DNA from: Chamaecrista fasciculata
Lineage: Eukaryota > Streptophyta > Magnoliopsida > Fabales > Fabaceae
Length of the DNA: 64,000 bases
Direction: 5' to 3'
Assembly (NCBI GenBank): GCA_003254925.1
Contig: QANZ01046202.1
Location: 1 to 64,000 of the forward strand
Shown here: positions 1 to 9,926 of the stretch, one piece after another
Layout of the letters: each line of letters begins with the position of its first letter
Position numbering within the stretch: position 1 is the first letter of the stretch
Notes under the pieces: model-generated
Seen by the model: the letters and a program-made list of their open reading frames with translations, nothing else
What the model was told of the DNA's origin: nothing
Databases searched by the model: none
Translations under genes and position numbers: made by a program

Positions 1-856
1 CCTGGCCTATATTTTACTATTAGTCCTGGAAAAAAGTTTTTTAATATTTTATTTCTATCATGATCAATTATGCATGCAACTTTTAATACTTTTAATCTAT
101 TTAATTATTTAAAATTCTCATAATAAAGATATAACAAAATTGATATAAATTTAATCAATCATAAAATTGTCCCAATATTTGTAGGTCACGAAATATCACA
201 TTAGATTATTGGAAGATCAACATTCAGAGATTAAAGGGGGCAATGATATAGTAATATAGTATATTACACAAACAATATTCTTATGCTGACATCAATCTGT
301 GAAAGTATGTTATGTATAAAACTGAAATTTTCAAAGCAAGTTTTTGGTAATGTGTGTTTTCCTTATATGGGCCAACATATCGTGGGCCAAAGACCTACAC
401 ATCACCAAATGGCCTCATTGCAAATACTGAAATGACCTACACATCAACATTTATAAAAGATGTGTCATCTTTGACAAATTCAATGATAAATACAAAAGGA
501 TCTTGATTTGTTATTAAAAAGTCCTTATCCTCCAGTATACGTCCATTTTTTTTTTCAATTTCATTCAACTACACGTCTACATCCACAAAACTACAAAGTG
601 AACACGAACGTAGGCCCTAAAAACGAGCTAGCAACGCACCACTAAGGTCTAAGAATGTAAAAGCATAGTCGTAAGCCTTAAGTTAACCAATATTAAATAC
701 CATGCTATCACTAAATTATCTCAAAATTTGTACTAAATTCAAATTTTTAAAGTGATCTAATTGTGAGAGTTTTAATGCAGACTCTAAATAAATTATCATG
801 GATCTTGGTAACAAACTACTTTATTGTTTGACCATATATATATATATATATATGTG
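1..856. other. AT-rich intergenic sequence
   Basis: I see no gene here. The stretch is AT-rich with short homopolymers and ends in a short TA dinucleotide run at about 836-853, just before the target duplication of a small hAT-type element. No long open frame with recognisable protein similarity is present on either strand. Confidence 0.6.
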
Positions 857-864
857 CGTGTATA

Positions 865-1037
865 CAGTGACGGAGCCAGAAATATTAACAAGAGGGGGCC
901 AGAAATTTTTTTTTAACATCGAAGGGGGGCCGTTGGGATTATACTGCATACAATTAAATTATATTAGGACTAATTTGTAATAACTACTGAAATTTGGGGG
1001 GGCCGTGGCCCCCACCAGCCCCCTATCTCCGTCCCCG
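865..1037. mobile_element. hAT-type MITE, 173 bp, with 8-bp target duplication
   Basis: The element starts CAGTGACGGAG and ends CTCCGTCCCCG, which are imperfect terminal inverted repeats of the kind found on plant hAT elements. The 8-bp direct repeat cgtgtata flanks it exactly at 857-864 and 1038-1045. An 8-bp duplication is the hAT hallmark. It has no coding capacity and contains G-rich and C-rich tracts just inside the ends, so it is non-autonomous. Assignment to hAT rests on duplication length and terminal sequence; I could not compare it with a repeat library. Confidence 0.85.
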
Positions 1038-1289
1038 CGTGTATACATGTTTATAGTAGTGCATGGCAAGAAAGCTTTTTACTTGAAAGTTGAAACTTAT
1101 CCATTTGACACTCAAATGTCAATGTAGTAAAATGGACGCAACTTTGGCTATTTGAAAACCAGAGTTGAAAATTGCGAAAAACAAATCAATAAAAGCAAAA
1201 AAGACAACCAGAGCTGCTAGTTGGATTACGTGGATGAAAGCTTGGAATTTGAAAGTAGTGTATGTAATGTTTGTCTTAACCTTTTAATT

Positions 1290-3625
1290 GATTTTTTTTT
1301 TTGATCAAAAGTGCATCTTATAAAACCAAACAGAACAGAAAACAACAGAACAGAATACAACACCAAACCACAAAGACAAAGAAAGCCAGCAAAATACAAC
1401 GAACCCCCCTTAACCAATACCAGTATCCTCTCTTACATACCCCAAATCCTTCCCCAAAATTCTACAAAGAGAAGATGGAGGTGTTGCCACCCAAACCATA
1501 GGACACATCTCCTCAAGACCTTTTTTGGCCAGCCAATCTGCTGCCAAATTAACACTCCTCTTAACAGAAGAAACAAAACACCCAGAACAAGCCTTTAATA
1601 ACCCCACAATATCTTCCAAAATAACAGAAGCTTCCCAATCAGCTCCAACAGCTGCATTCTTCACAAGATCCACAAGCTTCTTGCAATCTGACTCAACAAC
1701 CACATTACTCAACTTCAAAGATCTCACCATTAATAAAGCTTTCCTCAAAGCCAAAGCTTCAGCCATGAAAGCAGAACTTGCATCACACCTGCCACTAAAA
1801 CCATCAATTAAAACCCCACAATCATTCCTGAAAATAACACCAATACCACCCCACCCCAAACTCTCCTTGAAAGCACCATCCACATTTACTTTAATGAAAC
1901 CTTCAGGAGGCAACTTCCACCTGCTAACAGAACCCTCAGCAGTACAACAATCATCATCAACAGTACTCTTACTAGCCTTAGCAGCAAGAAACTCAGAAAC
2001 ACCAAACTCAATCTTCCTACAAACACCAATAGGATCCAACTCACTACTTTCAAAAACAACATTACACCTTTCTTTCCAAATATGCCAACAAATAAACCCA
2101 AAATAACATCTAATCGTATCATTAACAGCCTCATTACACACCAACCAGTCCTCACACCACTTCCCAAAACTAGAAACCTCACCAATATTAATTCTCAAAT
2201 TAATATTGCTTCCAAACCATACCCTTCGAGCCCAGCTACAAGTTAACAGCAAATGCTCCACAGACTCTGCTTCCTCCAAACAGATTGAACAAACAGAATT
2301 GCTCCCACATCTCCTTCTATACAAGCCATCCTTTGTAGCTAACGCACCAGAAACAGCTCTCCAAAGAAAATGTTGAATTTTTGGAGGAAAACAATCACTC
2401 CAAACAGTCTTCCACAGCTTCTCAGAACATGCAAAAGAAGAGCTAGCAACACAATGGTTAAAATTATCAGCAGACATCTTAGCAAGATGATAACCATTCT
2501 TTACATTATACATACCATTCTTCGCACCACACCAAATCAGCTTATCCTCAGCACCACACACAGACAAAGGAATACTAGCAATGGCTTTATATTCCTCATC
2601 AAAAATCCACTGTCTCAGATCTTGCAACTCCCACTTCCCATCAACAATCAACTCATGAACATAATTCACACTGCACCTCAAACCACCCTGAGCATTACCC
2701 AGCCCACCACTAAGCAAACCAGGAATCCATCTATCCCTCCAAATATTAATGCTTTTCCCATCACCCACCCTCCAAAAAAGATTTTTAGCAAGCACATCCC
2801 TTCCAACAAGCAAACTAGACCAACCCCAAGAGGCACGAGAGCCCTTCTGAGCTTCCAACAGACTCCCATTAGGAAAATACAAACCTCTTATCTGTTTGGC
2901 CCACAACTCTTCAGGATTACACAAAAGTCTCCATGCTTGCTTAGCTAGCAAAGCATCATTAAACTCAGAAAACTCCCTAAAACCCATTCCACCATGAAAC
3001 TTTGATTTGGTCAACTTATGCCAAGCTAACCAATGAATCTTCCCCTCACCTCTTTGCTTACCCCAAAAGAAATCAGAAATCAAACTATCCAATTGCATAC
3101 ACACCTTCTTTGGAAACTTAAAACAATTCATCGCATAAGTAGGCACAGCATTACATACTGCCTTAATCAACACTTCCCTTCCTGCTTGAGATAAAAATTT
3201 TTGCTTCCAACCTCCCATTTTCTTTCTCACTTTCTCAACAACAAATCTCAAAGCTGCAACTTTAGACCTTTCCCATATAGCAGGAAGCCCCAAATACAGC
3301 CCTGGAGCCCTCTGATCATTAATCCCAAGACACTGACAAATCTCATTCTTCACATCCTCATCTGCATTTGCTGAAAAAAAATAATCCAGACTTGTCCAGA
3401 TTAACCTCTTGCCCAGACGCAGTACAGTACACATCCAGAATCCTTCTCATCTCTGTACAATTATCCACAGTTGCTTTAATGAAAAATAAAGCATCATCTG
3501 CAAAAAAACAATGAGAAAGAACTGGACACCTTCGAGCCATCTTGATTCCTTTCAGCTGATTCAACTCACAAGCCTTGCTAACCAAATTGGATAACACATC
3601 AGCCACAAACTCAAAATAAAACCTT
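1290..3625 (-). mobile_element. 5'-truncated LINE (non-LTR retrotransposon) with broken RT/RNase H frame
   Basis: Read on the minus strand, this is the 3' half of a plant LINE ORF2. The first piece (about 3625 to 3380) carries the end of the reverse transcriptase with the active-site box FADD in the context CFFADDALFF. The frame then shifts in a run of T at about 3374-3382 and continues from about 3370 to 1410. That second piece holds the RT thumb, a zf-RVT domain (about residues 340-430 of the 674-residue frame, with paired Cys in CSICLEEAESVEHLLLTC) and an RNase H domain (about 512-650: VDGAF, AEALALRKAL, ESDCKKL, AADWLAKKG). A poly(T) run at 1292-1302 is the poly(A) tail of the minus-strand element. 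The 5' part, including endonuclease and most of the RT, is missing. I could not find a target duplication because the 5' end joins a MULE fragment. Confidence 0.88.
1410..3434 (-). pseudogene. LINE ORF2 remnant: RT thumb, zf-RVT and RNase H
   Basis: This long open frame (674 codons) is the surviving part of the LINE polyprotein. It would not make a working transposase because it lacks the catalytic part of the reverse transcriptase, which lies in another frame upstream. Joining the frames needs a single-base change in a T homopolymer at about 3374-3382. The RNase H acidic residues appear to be in place: the D of VDGAF, the E of AEALAL, the D of ESDC and the late D of AADW. The frame is unusually clean for a dead copy, so the insertion may be fairly young or the shift may be a sequencing error. 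No host function is implied. Confidence 0.8.
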
Positions 3626-3640
3626 AAAACCCTAAAAATT

Positions 3641-3924
3641 GGTTTCATCATCTTCATTCATTTTAGTCCCAAATCCTCAAAATAAAATTGTAAAGTGTCT
3701 CAAAACTCTTCCAAACATTTTAATTTAGTCCTTAAAAATATTAAAAACCCTAAAACCTAAACCCCAAACTCTAAACCCTAAAACCCTAAAACCCTAATTC
3801 TAAAATTGTAAAGTGTCCCAAAACTCTTCCAAACATTCCAATTTAGTCCTTAAAAGTATTAAAAACCCTAAAACCTAAATCCCAAACTCTAAACCCTAAA
3901 ACCCTAAAATTCTAAACCCTAAAA
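3641..3924 (+). repeat. Fragment of a MULE arm with telomere-like CCCTAAA repeats
   Basis: The sequence from the words catcatcttcattcatttta onward matches the left arm of the MULE at 7976-9917 (its part from about 8268 to 8555) with few differences. It includes two tandem blocks of the motif aaaattgtaaagtgt followed by strings of ccctaaa. The copy stops abruptly at a single N at 3925, after which the sequence is unrelated. Its other end joins the truncated 5' end of the LINE. It is therefore a partial copy, not an interstitial telomere. Confidence 0.85.
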
Positions 3925-3925
3925 N
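3925..3925. other. Single N at the edge of the MULE fragment
   Basis: One ambiguous base separates the MULE arm copy from unrelated sequence. It may hide a gap or a misjoin. Confidence 0.7.
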
Positions 3926-5048
3926 AAATGATATTTTTATTAATCTATAAAAGAGATTTACAAGTATGCAATGAATGATTCTTTTTATTATAATTTAAAC
4001 AGTATATTTTAATATTTTAAAAATTGAGTTGTGAATTCAGTAATATTTTAATTTCAAAGATCGAGTCGTTAATTTACTATAATTATTTATTGTGATTTTG
4101 TTTAAAAGTTACATATTATTTTATCAAGCAGTTAGGTTCAACTTCACTGGTAGAAAATACACCAGGTTTTAAGCGTGTTTGAATTTAACATGGGATTGTA
4201 ATTAGCATTATAATAATAGTTGATATTTTGAATGGATTTCTATTGTCTAAAAATATCTTCTTCTTCTTTTTGAGGAAATAGATACAATATAATATTATTT
4301 ACAAATGGAATTATTAAGAGTTGAGAAACACATTCACATGCAGTAAGAAGTCAACAGATCTAATTCAGTAAAACTGATAAAAGGATAATATAATCAAATT
4401 TATTGAGCCTGGATCCTTGCCAGATATGCTGGACGGTGCCCTGCCCCATAATACGACTTTTTTTCTTTTGCTAGAAGTCTAGAACCATAATAGGCTTACT
4501 TGGGGAGATCCAAAATACACCCCATCAAATAAAAATATTATATCATCTCCAATCCAATGGGGATAGACGTGGAAGGAATTTGTCCATCTTTAATAAAATA
4601 TTAAGAGTTTGATTTTCTATTTTGATTATAGAATAACTAAATTTTGAGATCAAATGTCAAGTGTTTATAAATAAAGTTTTAAGTTGGAGATTTTATAAAT
4701 ATAATTATTTTTATTAAGAGATTCTTCAACAAGTATTTTATTAATTTTACACCTTAATGAATCTAATTTATAATTTAACGTACATTCAGAAATATAATTA
4801 TACCAGAGCAAGCTTTGGGATTGAAAATAATAAAAATTGAATACAACTGGAAAACAGAACAAAGATTGGGGGAGTGATGGTGATCGGTGATGTTACATAT
4901 AATTATAACAAACAGTATCGGAAACCAAAAAGAAAGAAAGAAAGAAGGAAATGAACAAGGTTAGCATAAAGAGCAATGGGCCAGAGAATGGAGGTGGTAG
5001 GCTGTAGACAGTAGACAGTAGATTGATGATGAAATGATGATGTTGTAA
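3926..5048. other. Intergenic sequence downstream of the UGT gene
   Basis: AT-rich with no coding region that I can support. The last few hundred bases (about 4860-5048) are expected to hold the 3' UTR of the minus-strand UGT gene. The purine stretch at about 4927-4950 is simple sequence. Confidence 0.5.
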
Positions 5049-6601
5049 TTACTTTGTAGTAGTAGTAGAAGTCGGCAAGAGTACTTGACGAATAAGGGTA
5101 TCCAAATTCCGAAAAGAAGAACCATGTGGAGCAGAAGCAGCCTGTTTAGCCAATTTCTGCCATTCCAATGCCTTTTCTTTCATCTCTTTACCTTTCTCTC
5201 CTTCCATCAACTCCCTCACCAGAAATTCCACTCTTTCTCTTTTCACATCCCCATCTATTTCCAACCCAACCCCCCATTCCTCACACGAGAATCGACAATT
5301 TGTTTGTTGCTCCGCAAAAAAAGGCCAACACAACATAGGGATTCCCCCACACAAGCTTTCTAATGTTGAATTCCACCCACTGTGTGTTAAGAAGCCTCCT
5401 ATTGCAGGGTGTGCTAAAACTTGTTCCTGTGGACACCATGTTGATAATAATCCTCTGTTTTCTGTCTCTTCTAAAAACTCTGCAGGCACCACTGCGTTTT
5501 CGCCTCCAACTAAATCAGGCCTTATTACCCACAAGAAGCTTTTCTTGCTGTTCGCGAGCCCCCAAGCGAATTCGATTAGTTGCTCGCTTGTCATCACTGT
5601 GATACTCCCGAAGTTCACGTACACTACAGAGTTTGGTTCCTTGCTGTCTAACCATTCCAAGCAATCTGACTCCTCCTTCCAAAGGTTGGATCCCATTGAT
5701 TTCAGGTTCTTGTCTGTGACTTCGTTTAGTAGTAGATTCAATGGACCTATGGAGTACACAGGAGGCATCATGGAGGAAAGTCCTTCTAGAACGTCGTGTT
5801 CTAAGGCATCGTATGTGTTCAATATGATAGCAGAAGCTTTTAATGCTCTCTCGCACTCTGTTACTATGTATTCCAACATGAATTCATCTGGATTCGTGGT
5901 TCTTATAAAGCTTGGGATATCCCGTAGTCGGATTTCCTTGATTCCTGGTATAAAATCCACCTTGGTCTCCAGATACCCATTAGTTAGATCACTAAGCTCT
6001 GCATGTCAAAAACAGAACAAGATCATTAACAACATAAAAATCTGAAATGTAAAATGAAATGAATATGAATCGTATATATATGTATACCTTTGAGAGGGAC
6101 TAGGCCGTTTTCGATGAGTCGGCGATAATGAACGTAGCAGAGGAAGCCACAAGCACTAGTGGTCCAAAACAGAACTTCTGGGACACCAAGTTGTTTGGCG
6201 GCGTCTAAAGTGAAGCTCATGACGCCGTCAGAAACGATGCAACTTACGGGAGGGATATCTGGTGATTCGTTGAGTTTAGAAAGAAGGTTTGAGAAAGGAA
6301 GAAGGCATGTTCTTCGAGTTGACTCACAGAGGGAAGGTATGTCCTGCGTGGCATCCACGTCGGACTCAGGAAGGCCATCGGGGATGGTTTCGAAACGGAA
6401 GGAAGGAAGGCCGTTAAGGGAATCAGGGCCTCGTGATTTGAGAAGGCGTTTATGGTTGAACTCTGTGTTCACGAAAGTGATGTGAAAGCCTCGGTGATGT
6501 AAGAGCTTTGCGAGTTTCAGCATTGGATTGATGTGACCTTGTGCTGGGTATGGGATGCACACAGCATGGGGTTTCTCTACTGTATTACTCAATGAACCCA
6601 T
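5049..6601 (-). CDS. UGT85A: UDP-glucosyltransferase, UGT85A-like (family 1 GT), two exons
   Basis: Exon 1 is 6601-6088 and exon 2 is 5998-5049, with an 89-bp GT-AG intron between them. Spliced, this gives 487 residues, normal for UGT85. The N-terminal acceptor domain has the catalytic His at residue 23 (PAQGHINPM) and the partner Asp at 125 ([10 protein letters not shown]). The C-terminal donor domain holds the 44-residue PSPG box at about 359-402, starting [16 protein letters not shown]. It ends in Gln, which in this family favours UDP-glucose. The junction reads [13 protein letters not shown], as in UGT85A relatives. These enzymes are cytosolic and glucosylate small molecules such as iridoid, cyanohydrin or terpenoid aglycones; the acceptor here cannot be read from sequence. 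The start is the first ATG after a TATA box about 110 bp upstream. No lesions were seen. Confidence 0.95.
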
Positions 6602-6709
6602 TTTTTTTCTCTCTAGATCTCTTTTTAATGTTTCTTAAATAAGAGATTTGGTTGGAATGTGAAATCAGAATGAAGAAGATGAGAGCGAGTTTGTGTTCAA
6701 CATGCTAGA

Positions 6710-6716
6710 TTTTATA
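6710..6716 (-). promoter_or_regulatory. TATA box of the UGT85A-like gene
   Basis: On the minus strand the sequence reads TATAAAA about 109 bp upstream of the ATG at 6601. The spacing fits a plant TATA box followed by a short 5' UTR. No other TATA-like word lies closer to the start. Confidence 0.6.
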
Positions 6717-7199
6717 GTGGATGGACCTGAGGGCATGGGAGCGAGCCAGAGGCGTTACGTATCTTCAAATTTTTATTCACAACTAAAATATTAAAGACAT
6801 CACTCCGACGATATAGATTTTCATTTCCCTTAAAATGCTAAAAGCGAAATGAATTCGATCAGCCGCCTGCCGCCATACTCACTATTTATATTTAAATTTT
6901 TTATGGATATTTTATATTTATTTTTGAAATTTAACTACAAAAGAAAATTCCCTTTTTTTTAAACCAACTAATACTATTAATACCGGTATCACCTCCCGTA
7001 TTCAACCATGATCCGCCGGACCTCCAATACATTTCGATGGGGTTTAATCCCCAAAAGAACCTCTGACAGTTTAATTATTAGTATTAGAACGAAATAAGAG
7101 TAAAGATATATAAAAAATGTATATGTACTTATTAAGGCCATATATATAAGCTTTGGAGGGGAGGGGGTCTAGGTAGGTGGGTCCTACCCCTAGGCCTTT
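6717..7199. other. UGT upstream region and unassigned sequence
   Basis: The first part is the promoter side of the minus-strand UGT gene. After about 6880 the sequence is AT-rich, with one GC-richer patch near 7000-7060, and I see no gene. It leads directly into a minisatellite. Confidence 0.4.
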
Positions 7200-7577
7200 A
7201 GGGGGTCTGATTGTTACGTTGGGATCCACCTTAAACTTTTAGGGATAGGTTTGTCACGCTGGGACCACCTTAAACTTTGGGGTAGGTTTGTCACGCTGGG
7301 ACCACCTTAAACTTCTAGGGGTAAGTTTGTTACATTGGGACTCACCTTAAACCTCTAGGGGTAAGTTTGTTACACTGGGACCCACCTTAAACCTCGGGGG
7401 TAGGTTTGTTACACTGGGACCCACCTTAAACTTTTAGGGGTAAGTTTGTTAGACTGGGACCCACCTTAAACCTCTAGGGGTAAGTTTGTTACACTGGGAC
7501 TCACCTTAAACCTCTAGGGGTAAGTTTGTTACACGGGACCCACCTTAAACCTCCAGGGGTAAGTTTGTTACGTTAGA
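7200..7577 (+). repeat. Minisatellite, about 9 copies of a 38-40-bp unit
   Basis: A tandem array in which each unit contains gggacccaccttaaac followed by a G-rich aggggtaagtttgtta segment. I count nine copies of the accttaaac core. The units differ by single substitutions and one- or two-base length changes, so the array is diverged, not freshly amplified. It shows strong strand asymmetry (G/T-rich linkers on the plus strand). No open frame runs through it. Confidence 0.9.
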
Positions 7578-7966
7578 GGCTGCTTCTTCGATACCCAAGT
7601 CGGTTTTGTAGAATGAATAGAGCCGTGTGAAAGACTCATTCACGAGCTCAGTTGGTATAGCGGGACCGCGAGGGAGGTTGGTCTTTGAATGCCTTTTGGG
7701 CTACTCCGTATTATACTCTATGGATACTAACATAGATACGGGACACGAATACGTGTATGACACGATGACATGTTCTCAAAATAAAGTGTGGATACTTCAT
7801 ACCTTCTACTTAATATTTCTAAACAAATAGTATACAAGTATCAAATCTAATTAATTAACATCATAGAAGACTAGTTAGTAAACACAAAAATGGTAAGATG
7901 GAATATTTCTAACCTATAGTTTAAGGGTTCTTAGCATTACAATAAGAGATTTCAAAATTATGGAGA
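7578..7966. other. Intergenic, with a weak tRNA-like patch
   Basis: At about 7651-7700 the words gagctcagttggtatagcgg resemble a tRNA D-arm/A box, and ggtctttgaatgcc, about 36 bases later, weakly resembles a B box. A tRNA cloverleaf does not form convincingly, so this may be the head of an old tRNA-derived SINE. Nothing else is recognisable. Confidence 0.3.
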
Positions 7967-7975
7967 ATATTATTA

Positions 7976-9917
7976 GGCAAAACACCATTTTCTGTCCCTA
8001 ACGTTTGCAGTGATTTTCAGTTATGCCTCTAACGTTTCATTTTGTTCAAGCGTGCCCTCAATGTGAAACTAACGTTTCAATTATGCTCTCAATGTTGACT
8101 CAATGCCCATGTGGAAATTTTTTTACTTATGTTTCATTTTTTCGGTCTGACGTGGCATAATGACTGGACATTCATATTTTTTTTCCCACCGTGGCATGAT
8201 GACTGGATTTACATTTTTTAACATAAAAATTGAGTAAACTAGCAAATCAGTCCCTGGATTTACATTTTTCATCATCTTCATTCATTTTAGTCCCAAATCC
8301 TCAAAATAAAATTGTAAAGTGTCTCAAAACTCTTCCAAACATTCCAATTTAGTCCTTAAAAATATTAAAAACCCTAAAACCTAAACCCCAAACTCTAAAC
8401 CCTAAAACCCTAAACCCTAAAACCCTAATCCTAAAATTGTAAAGTGTCCTAAAACTCTTCCAAACATTCCAATTTAGTCCTTAAAAGTATTAAAAACCCT
8501 AAAACCTAAATCCCAAACTCTAAACCCTAAAACCCTAAAATTCTAAACCCTAAAATCCTAAAATTGTAAAGTGTCCCAAAACTCTTCCAAACATTCTAAT
8601 TTAGTCCTTAAAAATATTAAAAATCCTAAAATCCTAAAACCTAAACCCTAAAATCTAAAACCCTAAACTCTAAAATCTTAAACGATAAACCCTAAACCCT
8701 AAACCCCTAAACCCTAACCCATAAACCCTAAATCCTAAACCCCTAAAAAAACTACTCTCTTGCAATTTGGTCCTTAAATCCTACTTTCCTCTTCACCTTC
8801 TTCCACAAAAATTGCCCAGAAAAACCCAATGAACAGAAACCCAACGTCATCGTCATCTTCTTCCCAGAAATTGCCCAGATTTTTCATCATCATCGTCAAA
8901 TCTTCGTCGCAATTTCGAGATCCCTAACGAACAGATCTGTCGCGAGTTTGCAGATGGTTCATTTCTTAACCCTTTTCCAATTTTGTCGCTGTGGATTTAT
9001 TACCCAAAGTCGGCGACGTTTCTGATTTCGTTTCTCCATCCAGATATCACATTTTCGGTGAGTTTGCAGTTGCACGGTCTTTGATTTTATCCCTTTCTGC
9101 GCTATTTTTCTCACCAAACGAATCACCATAGCCAAAACTCCAACAACTGAGAAACTATCAAATAGCAACTATCGACTGGGTGAAGGAGAAGATGGATTTG
9201 TGCATATGTGTGAGTTGAATGGAAAATGAAGATGGATTTTGAATTGAGATGGATTTTGTGAGTTGAAGGAGAAGATGAAGATGAATAGGTTGTAGTGTTC
9301 CTTCGAAGGTGAAGATGAATTTTTTTTTCAAAGATGAAAATTTAAAAAAAAAATTTGGATTTTAGGTTTTTTAATATTTTTAAGGACTAAATTGGAATGT
9401 TTGGGAGAATTTTTGGACACTTTACAATTTTAGGATTTCAGGGTTTATGATTTTAGGGTTTAGGGTTTGAGGTTTGGGGTTTGGAGTTTGAGTTTTAGAG
9501 TTTGGGGTTTAGGTTTTAGGGTTTTTAATACTTTTAAGGACTAAATTGAAATGTTTGGAAGAGTTTTGGGACACTTTACAATTTTATTTTGAGGATTTGG
9601 GACTAAAATGAATGAAGATGATGAAAAATGTAAATCCAGGGATTGATTTGCTAGTTTACTCAATTTTTATGTTTAAAAATGTAAATCCAGTCATCATGCG
9701 ACGGTGGAAAAAAAAATATGAATGTCTAGTCATTATGCCACGTCAGACCAAAAAAATGACACATAAGTAAAAAAATTGCCACATGGGCATTGAGTCAAAA
9801 TTGGGGGCATAATTGAAACGTTAGTTTCATATTGAGGGCACGCTTAAACAAAATGAAACGTTAGGTGCATAACTGAAAATCACTGTAAACGTTAGGGGCA
9901 CAAAAGGGTGTTTTGTC
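7976..9917. mobile_element. Non-autonomous Mutator-like element with long inverted arms, perfect 9-bp TSD
   Basis: The 1942-bp element starts ggcaaaacacc and ends as its inverse (ggtgttttgtc). It is flanked by the identical 9-bp direct repeat atattatta at 7967-7975 and 9918-9926. A 9-bp duplication is typical of Mutator-like elements. The arms are inverted copies of several hundred bases (about 7976-8600 and 9340-9917). Both contain blocks of degenerate CCCTAAA/TTTAGGG repeats separated by the motif gtaaagtgt. The unique core (about 8760-9330) is rich in CATC/GATG and has no convincing gene; a 69-codon minus-strand frame at 8959-9168 is not supported. It has no transposase. Confidence 0.92.
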
Positions 9918-9926
9918 ATATTATTA

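Noticed and set aside
1525..2106. Plus-strand open frame of 193 codons
   Set aside because: It is the antisense of the LINE RNase H region. The real coding signal (domains) is on the minus strand.
3740..3924. Possible interstitial telomere (CCCTAAA strings)
   Set aside because: The strings are degenerate, are broken up by a conserved spacer, and match the arm of the MULE at 7976-9917.
5085..6485. Several plus-strand frames of 79-166 codons
   Set aside because: All lie antisense to the UGT exons, which have complete domain structure on the minus strand.
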